The notes under the pieces were generated by a model. It searched no databases. It was given only the letters and a program-made list of their open reading frames with translations, and had not been told where the DNA came from. 64,000 bases of DNA from CAVPUA01 sp963828015. GTDB taxonomy: Bacteria > Actinomycetota > Actinomycetes > Mycobacteriales > Jatrophihabitantaceae. The stretch spans positions 372,001-436,000 of the forward strand of contig CAWHCD010000006.1 of NCBI GenBank assembly GCA_963828015.1, written 5' to 3'. How positions within the stretch are numbered: position 1 is the first letter of the stretch; every line of letters begins with the position of its first letter. The position numbers and the translations under genes were made by a program. Of the stretch, positions 58,379-64,000 are shown piece after piece.

Positions 58379-59970
58379 GTGATCAGGGCGACATCCCACC
58401 CGTTGAACCAATATTGCCGGCTGACTTAAGCGAACCGCCTAAGCCGAGTGCGACTACGCCGTCGGGCCGTCCCGCGCGGAAGCGGGTCCGGGCACGGCCG
58501 GTCGCATCTGCCAAAGCTCCGTCACGAGCGGAACCGGTTGCCGGGGCTGGGAGTGAGTCCGGTGCGGACCCGGGAGAACTCCCAGCGGGGGCGACCACCC
58601 CGACGACTGAGCCTGACAGTGACCCAATTGCAGCGCCAGCGCAGATGCCGGCAGAGGCAGTCACTGCGACGACCGAGCCTGACGTCTATGCATTGCAATC
58701 AGAGCTAGAGGAACTCCGTTCCCGCAATGCTGAGTTGGCCCTCGCGGTTGAAAAGCGCAGCTCGGTCGTGGTCGTGACCCAGCATGTGGCTCGGTCGAGC
58801 GCGGTCGTGCTCATGATCGTCCTTGGCGCTCTGTGCCTCACGATCAGCCCGGTGGCGATCTGGAGCCGGAATCTGATCCTGAACACCGACCGCTACGTCC
58901 AGACCCTCAAGCCTCTGGCCGAGGACGCGGGTATGCAGGCTGCGATCATCGCCGCAGTGGACAAGCAGGTGGACAACTACGTTGACGTCCCGGCCCAGAT
59001 CGAAGGGCTGCTCCCACCCCAGGTAGTCACGCTCATCGGACCACCACTGCAGAATGCGGTGACCGGTCTGGTGAACACCGTGGTGACTAAGTTCGTCGAG
59101 AGTCCCGCGTTCATCACCCTCTGGGTCACGATCAATCGCACCGCCCATGAGCACCTTGTCAATGTGTTGACGGGCGCTCACGACAAGGCCGTCGGCGTGA
59201 ACTCCTCCGGGATCGTGTCGCTCGACCTCGCGCCGATCGTCACGACGGTCAAGAACCAGCTAGTGAGCGCTGGGATTGGCGTGGCCAGGAACATACCCGC
59301 GGTCGGGGCGACCATCCGGATCGCCGAGGTCAAGGGCCTGGCCAGGGCGCAGAAGGCGGTGCGGGCGCTCAACACGCTCGCCGACTGGCTGCCCTGGGTC
59401 GGACTGGTGCTGATCATCGGGGGAATCGCCACCGCCCGCAAGCATCGCCGGGCGTTGATCGTGTCGATGGTGTCTGTCGCCGCCGGCATGGTGGTGATCG
59501 GTATCGGGCTGCTCATTGGGCGTGCGTATTACCTGAACGGCGTGCCGACGACAGTGTTACCCCGTGCAACGGCCTCCGCGGCATTCGACACCGTCGTCCG
59601 CTACCTGCGAGACGGCATTCGCATCGTGTTGGCCGTGGCGTTGATCATCGCCATGCTCGGCTGGCTGTTCGGTCCATCCCGGCCGGCGGCAGCGATCCGG
59701 CATTGGTTGCAGGTCGTCCCGAAGGCGACTTTCTTGCGGCTCGCCCACGGCCCGGCCGGGGCATTCGTCACCGCCTATTCCACCGCTATCAGCATTGGTA
59801 CGGCCTGCTTGGGACTGCTGGTGTTGATCTTGTGGGACAACCCCGGACTCGCTGTCTTCGTCACCCTCCTGGTGCTCGTTGTTCTGGTTGTCGGCGTCGT
59901 GCAACTGCAGCGGTTTACGAGCACTCGGCCCCAGACAGAACCCGATCCGAACGTTGCGGTCAGAGCCTGA
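58375..59970 (+). CDS. Large membrane protein with coiled coil and external domain
   Basis: A 531-residue protein. Residues 1-100 are Pro/Ala/Thr-rich and disordered; 105-130 form a coiled coil (YALQSELEELRSRNAELALA); one helix follows at about 141-162 (VVLMIVLGALCLTISPVAIW); about 170 residues then lie outside; five further helices occupy 335-515. The external part begins RNLILNTDRYVQTLKPLAED, a pattern seen in uncharacterised actinobacterial integral membrane proteins. No enzyme motif is visible. It forms a two-gene unit with 58028. Confidence 0.75.
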   Translation: MSDQGDIPPVEPILPADLSEPPKPSATTPSGRPARKRVRARPVASAKAPSRAEPVAGAGSESGADPGELPAGATTPTTEPDSDPIAAPAQMPAEAVTATTEPDVYALQSELEELRSRNAELALAVEKRSSVVVVTQHVARSSAVVLMIVLGALCLTISPVAIWSRNLILNTDRYVQTLKPLAEDAGMQAAIIAAVDKQVDNYVDVPAQIEGLLPPQVVTLIGPPLQNAVTGLVNTVVTKFVESPAFITLWVTINRTAHEHLVNVLTGAHDKAVGVNSSGIVSLDLAPIVTTVKNQLVSAGIGVARNIPAVGATIRIAEVKGLARAQKAVRALNTLADWLPWVGLVLIIGGIATARKHRRALIVSMVSVAAGMVVIGIGLLIGRAYYLNGVPTTVLPRATASAAFDTVVRYLRDGIRIVLAVALIIAMLGWLFGPSRPAAAIRHWLQVVPKATFLRLAHGPAGAFVTAYSTAISIGTACLGLLVLILWDNPGLAVFVTLLVLVVLVVGVVQLQRFTSTRPQTEPDPNVAVRA

Positions 59971-60202
59971 CCGGCGCGCCTCCGCCGCCGGCTGTGCCGG
60001 ACGCGTGGGCATCGGGCCGGGTAAGTCTCGCCTCATTAGGTATCGGTAGCGAGACGGTTCGTCGTCAGGGGCGTGACGGCACCGTGCAGGGCGACTCCTG
60101 CGATCGCAACGGGGCCGCGCACGACGCCGCAATTTGGCCTAGTGCTGCTCACCGCCGGCCACTACGCCGATGGCGTCTCGTCCACCCCCTAAGGTCGGCT
60201 GC

Positions 60203-60657
60203 GTGCTGAGCGTTTTGTTCGCGTTTGCCTCGGCGATGTCGAGCGCGCTGACGCTGTCCGGCGCGCGGCGCTCTACGCCAGCGCGACCGGCATCGTGTTG
60301 GCGAGCATGGCCACGTTTCTGAAATCGACGACCGAGACCCTGGCCGACGATGGCTTCGCGGCGCTGTTCACGCATTGGCAGCTCTATGCCTTGGTCGTGA
60401 GCGGCTCACTCAGCGTCATACTCACTCAGGCCGCCCTGCATTACGGTCCGCTGGTCGTGTCTCAACCGCTGATGGTGATCGTGGACCCGACCGTCAGCAT
60501 CCTGTTAGGCGTCTGGCTCTTCGGCGAGCACTTCACCGGCAGCCCGGTTCGCATCGCCGCCGGGCTAGGCGTCTTTGCGGTGGTCGTGCTTGGCGTGATC
60601 GGGCTCGCCCGTACTGGCCCGTCCTATACGACTAAGCCAGCTCCGGAGCCCACGTAG
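60203..60657 (+). pseudogene. DMT/EamA-type transporter remnant
   Basis: The GTG at 60203 starts VLSVLFAFASAMSSALTL, an EamA first helix, but about 60 bases on the frame changes and the text jumps to the second half of the family (RAALYASATGIVL, TSWQ-like THWQLYALVVSG, GPLVVSQPLMVIVDPTVSIL). About 140 codons are missing, so this is an internal deletion. Confidence 0.7.
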
Positions 60658-60681
60658 CGATCGACGCCGCCCAACCGCCAA

Positions 60682-61032
60682 TCAGGTGGCGGCAGTCGGC
60701 GTCTGCGTCTCTGGGTTTTCTCCCGGCCAACGTCCGGTCAGCTGCTCGAATCCCTCAGCACTTGCCCGGTCGACCAACGCTTTCACGCCGGCGAAGACCA
60801 TGCCGTGCAGTATTGCGGCGGGCAGGACATCGGCCCAGCCCTTGGTCTTATCGGTGGCGCCCGGTAAGTCTTGCCGCCCAGTCAGAGACCGCCAGATGCG
60901 CGTGAAGATCGCGGTTGCCAGCATCCCGCCGCCGACGCTCGCGGCGACCCGAATCGGGGTGTACATGAGTGAAATGGCAGCCCGATCCATGACCCGAGCG
61001 AGCCGGTCGTGCCCGGGGGCGGGGGCGCTCAT
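60682..61032 (-). CDS. DUF4235 family protein
   Basis: A 116-residue protein with two hydrophobic segments (TPIRVAASVGGGMLATAIFT and VLPAAILHGMVFAGVKALVD), an IWRSLTGR loop and a WADVLPAA turn, matching DUF4235. Function unknown. ATG at 61032 was chosen; a longer frame is possible. Convergent with the DMT remnant. Confidence 0.72.
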   Translation of the reverse strand: MSAPAPGHDRLARVMDRAAISLMYTPIRVAASVGGGMLATAIFTRIWRSLTGRQDLPGATDKTKGWADVLPAAILHGMVFAGVKALVDRASAEGFEQLTGRWPGENPETQTPTAAT

Positions 61033-61171
61033 GGCCGAACTATAACCCCGCGCTTCCGGCGCGGGCCGCGATGACATCGGTCGGATTAGGCTCGATCGGG
61101 TGATGCCGAAGCCCAGTAACCTCGCTAGACTTCCCTGGTCGAATCCGCTCTCCGTGATGTGAGGGACGACG

Positions 61172-61621
61172 ATGGACGACGTTGAGCTCGGCCCGATCGA
61201 CTATCTAGTGGTGCGATTTCCGGGCAGCAAGATGACCGGCGAGGGATTGCCGCTGCTCGTTGACCTCGCGGATCGTAAGATCATCCGCATTCTCGATCTC
61301 CGCGTCGTGAGGCGAGAGTTGGACGGCTCAGCCGTGCAACTGGAAGTCGCGGATTTCGATGCTGACGGATCACTCGACCTGGCGGTCTTCGCGGGGGCCG
61401 CGTCGGGCTTGCTCGATAACGAGGACAACGAGGCAGCGATCTCGCTCGTAGAACCCGGTGATACCGCGGCGGTCATCATCTACGAGAACATGTGGGCGGG
61501 ACCGTTCGTGTCCGCCTTGCGCCGCGGGGGAGCGGAGCCGATCTCGAATGGACGCATTCCAATCAACCTCGTGTTGGAAGCGCTCGACCGACTCGACGCG
61601 GCCGACGCAGCCAGCGCCTAG
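61172..61621 (+). CDS. DUF6325 family protein
   Basis: A 149-residue soluble protein. LGPIDYLVVRFPGSKMTGEG, IIRILDLRVV, DNEDNEAAISLVEPGDTAAV and YENMWAGPFVSALRRGG are typical of DUF6325. In actinobacteria this gene is usually followed by a SHOCT-domain gene, as here. A role in envelope or stress physiology is suspected only from context. Confidence 0.82.
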   Translation: MDDVELGPIDYLVVRFPGSKMTGEGLPLLVDLADRKIIRILDLRVVRRELDGSAVQLEVADFDADGSLDLAVFAGAASGLLDNEDNEAAISLVEPGDTAAVIIYENMWAGPFVSALRRGGAEPISNGRIPINLVLEALDRLDAADAASA

Positions 61622-61639
61622 ATAAAGGACGGTCTCCAC

Positions 61640-61954
61640 ATGGGACTTCTCAGGGGCGTGGCCCGTACCGCTGTCGTCGCGGGGACCGCGACCGCGGTAT
61701 CCAATCGGGTCTCGCGCCGGCAGAGCAACCGCTGGGCCGCCCAGGAGCAACAGCAATACGACGCGCAGCAGCAGTACGCTCCGCCGCCCCCTCAATACGC
61801 CCCCCCGCCGCCAGCGGCCGCGCCAGTCCAAGACCCCGGAAATGATATGGACCGCAAAATCGCGCAACTCAAGCAACTAGCGGAACTGAAGCAGGCGGGC
61901 GTGTTGAGTGACGACGAGTTCCAGGCTCAAAAGGCTGAAGTCATGGCGCGCTGA
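61640..61954 (+). CDS. SHOCT-domain protein, partner of DUF6325
   Basis: A 104-residue protein: N-terminal RGVARTAVVAGTATAVSNRV, a Gln/Tyr/Pro-rich low-complexity middle (QQQYAPPPPQYAPPPP) and the SHOCT motif IAQLKQLAELKQAGVLSDDE. It follows the DUF6325 gene by 18 bases. The SHOCT tail resembles that of the protein at 49935. Confidence 0.85.
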   Translation: MGLLRGVARTAVVAGTATAVSNRVSRRQSNRWAAQEQQQYDAQQQYAPPPPQYAPPPPAAAPVQDPGNDMDRKIAQLKQLAELKQAGVLSDDEFQAQKAEVMAR

Positions 61955-62000
61955 TGCCGCGGACGCCGATTAACTACCCCGACCGTCGCTAGGGAGCGAT

Positions 62001-62147
62001 ATGGCCCTCGGCGAAGGAAGCGTCGAACGTCTCCGCGTGCGATCAGAAGACTTGCCGACTACTTGGGTCGAGTCGCGTCAATCCTGGTCACGACCTCGCG
62101 ATGCAGCGTCCTCGGACAGCTTCGTTGGGATCAGCAACCAGGAATGA
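62001..62147 (+). CDS. Possible small ORF (48 aa)
   Basis: ATG at 62001 has AGGGAG four bases ahead and the frame stays open for 48 codons (MALGEGSVERLRVRSEDLPT onward). No family match is recognised and codon bias is weak, so it may be chance. Confidence 0.25.
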   Translation: MALGEGSVERLRVRSEDLPTTWVESRQSWSRPRDAASSDSFVGISNQE

Positions 62148-62497
62148 GGCGCGTGTATCTACGGTGTCTGGCTAAGGTCAGCTGCCATCCAGTTGCTGCG
62201 CTCGATGGCGATCCCTGGCAACTGCGCACGGTCAGACACGCGTCGGTGAGGCATCATCAAGCAACGTGCGAGGGTTGCCCTAGTCGTCTACCAGCCATAC
62301 GCGCGGATCTCACGCGCGCGGATGCATCGGAGGATCTATCCGATGCAGCACAGGTCGCCGACGGGCACGACGCCGGACCCATCCGGAATTGCCGGCGCTC
62401 TCAATGGGTCAGCGCAACACTTCCTTTGAGTGGAGGTGATGTGGTGTCTCGAGTTAAGTGGGTCGGCGTTGTCACCTTTCACCCTGCGACTGAGCTG
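62148..62497. other. Stretch without a supported gene
   Basis: About 350 bases. A short perfect hairpin TGCATCGGA / TCCGATGCA (62323-62347, seven-base loop) is the only structure seen. The plus-strand open frame across it has poor codon bias. Confidence 0.45.
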
Positions 62498-62722
62498 CTA
62501 GCTGGCACACCCGTGGTGGGCGTGAGCATGAGCGGGGTCGAAGCTTTCATCGCGCCACACCCTGACGGCTGTTCCGCATCTGGCGTAGGCCAAGACGGCG
62601 TTGCCATCGTGAGGGACGGTGTTCGGGTCGACGGCATGCCAGAGACCACTAGGCAGGTAGGTGATCTTCCCGCCGACGAAGCTCATGTCCTCGCCCTGGG
62701 AACCCAGCAAATAGTCGGCCAC
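62498..62722 (-). CDS. Small conserved-looking protein (74 aa)
   Basis: The minus frame has high third-position GC and reads MADYLLGSQGEDMSFVGGKI, then LPSGLWHAVDP, RCGTAVRVWRDESFDP and AHAHHGC. The pattern WHA-x(n)-CG-x-x-VRVW-x(n)-FDP-x(n)-H-x-x-C resembles small uncharacterised actinobacterial proteins that may bind zinc. GTG at 62722. Divergent from the STAS gene, 42 bases apart. Confidence 0.45.
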   Translation of the reverse strand: MADYLLGSQGEDMSFVGGKITYLPSGLWHAVDPNTVPHDGNAVLAYARCGTAVRVWRDESFDPAHAHAHHGCAS

Positions 62723-62764
62723 GCGACAATAGTAACTCTTCGTTCACTATCAGTGAGTACATTC

Positions 62765-63079
62765 GTGTCCGTGACGCGACCGTCGTATGCGATCCGGTTT
62801 GACGGCACGACGGCGACGATCAAAGTCATCGGTGCGGCGGATTTCGAGAGCGCCGACCAACTACGCGGTGTAGGTGAGATTGCCTTCGGGCATAACGGCG
62901 TCGAGACCGTGCTGGTCGACTGCGCCGGTCTCACGTCCTGCGATACGACGGTGCTCGGCGTCTTCGGCGGCTGGCAGAGCCGGGCCAGAAGTTTGGGGAT
63001 CGAGCTTGACTTCAAGTCGGTGCCCCCGCGTCTCGCGGGGGAGGTCAGCGCCCCCGGGCAGGTATTGGACACCTCCTAG
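62765..63079 (+). CDS. STAS-domain protein
   Basis: A 104-residue protein of the anti-sigma-factor-antagonist type. AIRFDGTTATIKVIGAADFE, VETVLVDCAGLTSCDTTVLG and GIELDFKSVPPRLAGEV follow the STAS fold, with Ser/Thr residues at the usual phosphorylation loop (LTSCDTTVLG). GTG at 62765 or 62771. No kinase or sigma gene is adjacent. Confidence 0.7.
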   Translation: MSVTRPSYAIRFDGTTATIKVIGAADFESADQLRGVGEIAFGHNGVETVLVDCAGLTSCDTTVLGVFGGWQSRARSLGIELDFKSVPPRLAGEVSAPGQVLDTS

Positions 63080-63256
63080 ATCCACCCGATCAGCTCCCAC
63101 GCGAAAAATACCTTCTATGCCGCGTGGCGGTCCCTGAGGCTCGTCCGCGGTTGCTGCGTTGGGCCTGCGGATCTGTCGAATAGCGGATGCGCTGCCGGTG
63201 CCCGGGCCCCGCCGGCTCCAGCCGCTCCCTAACCTGGCTTTGCTTAGGCTGATGGC

Positions 63257-63765
63257 ATGACCAGAGTCAGGCCGATGCCGCGTGCGCGGCCGATCGAACG
63301 AGGCGCTGAGAGGGCGATGCTGGAAAGCATGCTCGATTTCTACCGCGTCACGGTAGTCAACAAAGTGGCTGACTCACCGATACGCAGGCGTTCACGGCAG
63401 CAGCCCCGCCGTCCACGCTGACTCCGGCCACCGTGGTCAAGCACCTGGCGGGAACGGAGCGGTTTTGGTTCAGCATTGACTTCGCGGGTCTGGACGTGGC
63501 CTGGCCGTGGACCGACGACGATCTGCATGGCAACTTCCAGATCGAGCCCGACGATTCGTTGGCCACGATCGTGGCCGACTATGTCGAGGAATGCGCGAAC
63601 TCTCGGCGAGCGATCGTGAATGCGGACATAGACGATCTCGCCCGTGGTGAGGGAATGGATTTCACCCTGCGCTTCGCAATGCTGCACATGATCGAGGAAA
63701 CCGCACGGCACTGCGGTCATCTCGACTTGCTACGTGAGGCAACCGACGGTGCCGTCGGCACGTAA
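63257..63765 (+). CDS. DinB-family protein, frameshifted
   Basis: A mycothiol- or metal-dependent DinB/DUF664-type protein. The first frame reads MTRVRPMPRARPIERGAERA, then LESMLDFYRVTVVNKVA; the second continues LTDTQAFTAAAPPSTLTPAT, VVKHLAGTERFWF and HMIEETARHCGHLDLLRE, with the three His ligands of the family. One missing base near 63371 joins them. Restored length is about 169 residues. Confidence 0.72.
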
Positions 63766-63831
63766 TGAAACTGCCGGCGAGATGGCCTGCCGAGACCCGA
63801 AAGTCGCTCGACACTTCGGGGAGGACGTGAG

Positions 63832-64000
63832 TCAGCTGCGGTTCGAGTCGAGAAACGCCTCGACGGCATCCAGCGAGGTGAACCGTTCGGCGGTGGCCCT
63901 AGCGTCGCCCGCGGTCGAGGTTTGCCGGACCAACTCGAAGGAAGACCGACGGGACGGATCGTCAGGTTCGTGGACAAGCAGCAGCAGGTACGCGGCCCTA
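63832..64000 (-). CDS. Unidentified protein, C-terminal end only
   Basis: Fifty-five codons enter from the right edge and end at TGA (63832-63834): AAYLLLLVHEPDDPSRRSSF, then ELVRQTSTAGDARATAERF and AVEAFLDSNRS. Codon use is normal for the genome. Too little is visible to name the protein. Confidence 0.5.
   Translation of the reverse strand, partial: RAAYLLLLVHEPDDPSRRSSFELVRQTSTAGDARATAERFTSLDAVEAFLDSNRS

Noticed and set aside
62063..62764. Plus-strand extension of the STAS protein to 338 codons
   Set aside because: Third-position GC is poor, and the stretch overlaps a better minus-strand small gene; STAS proteins of this type are about 100 residues.

Overview
The window is high-GC DNA from an actinobacterium. 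Markers are the order aroC-aroK-aroB-aroQ-efp-nusB, a BldD homologue with its c-di-GMP signature, the pyrR-pyrB-pyrC-x-carA-carB-pyrK-pyrD-pyrF cluster, gmk-rpoZ-coaBC-metK-priA-coaE, an omega subunit and PriA of actinobacterial type, and many ATGA stop/start overlaps. Genus cannot be fixed from the sequence alone.

Layout. 1-1645: end of fdhD, a DUF6457 gene with mobA (molybdenum cofactor), and a prepilin peptidase. 1667-5919: shikimate genes, then efp and nusB. 6042-13987: a Tad/Flp pilus locus with pseudopilin-like tadG and tadE genes read leftward, and flp-cpaB-cpaE-cpaF-tadB-tadC read rightward from a shared control region. It is followed by a convergent orphan NarL-type response regulator and bldD. 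16111-26572: a pyrimidine operon behind a PyrR-binding RNA loop. 26569-33226: an MFS transporter, an aldo/keto reductase, transhydrogenase pntAB and an amidohydrolase, lying between pyrF and gmk where many relatives carry mihF. 33311-39916: gmk, rpoZ, coaBC, metK, priA, coaE, with a TMEM175-type channel gene on the opposite strand. 39948-40259: tRNA-Gly, tRNA-Cys and tRNA-Val.

From about 40.3 kb the character changes. There is a 0.78-kb gene-free stretch, a secreted repeat protein, remnants of a VOC protein and a Dyp-type peroxidase, an IS3 copy with an altered catalytic site, an IS256 remnant, and an IS30 copy inserted into it. The rest (45.6-64 kb) is an accessory set rich in membrane and stress-type genes: GH15 glycosidase, two MFS exporters, DUF7144, two SHOCT proteins, aquaporin, a membrane-anchored alpha/beta hydrolase, a CPBP protease, DUF1275, a CYTH-like protein, a two-gene membrane unit, DUF4235, DUF6325, STAS and DinB proteins.

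One caution applies to the whole window. Six genes (tadG-like, carB, amidohydrolase, IS30 transposase, an MFS exporter, dinB) each break at a single frame change, most explained by one missing base. Because carB is needed for pyrimidines and arginine and its operon is otherwise intact, indel errors in the assembly are a likely cause. True decay is better supported for the VOC, peroxidase, IS256 and DMT remnants, which have lost large segments. No CRISPR array, phage or clearly novel system was found. The most unusual points are the PGKGG loop in EF-P, paired palindromes ending in TGATCAAC, a perfect palindrome ahead of the response regulator, and the 58.0-60.0 kb membrane gene pair.
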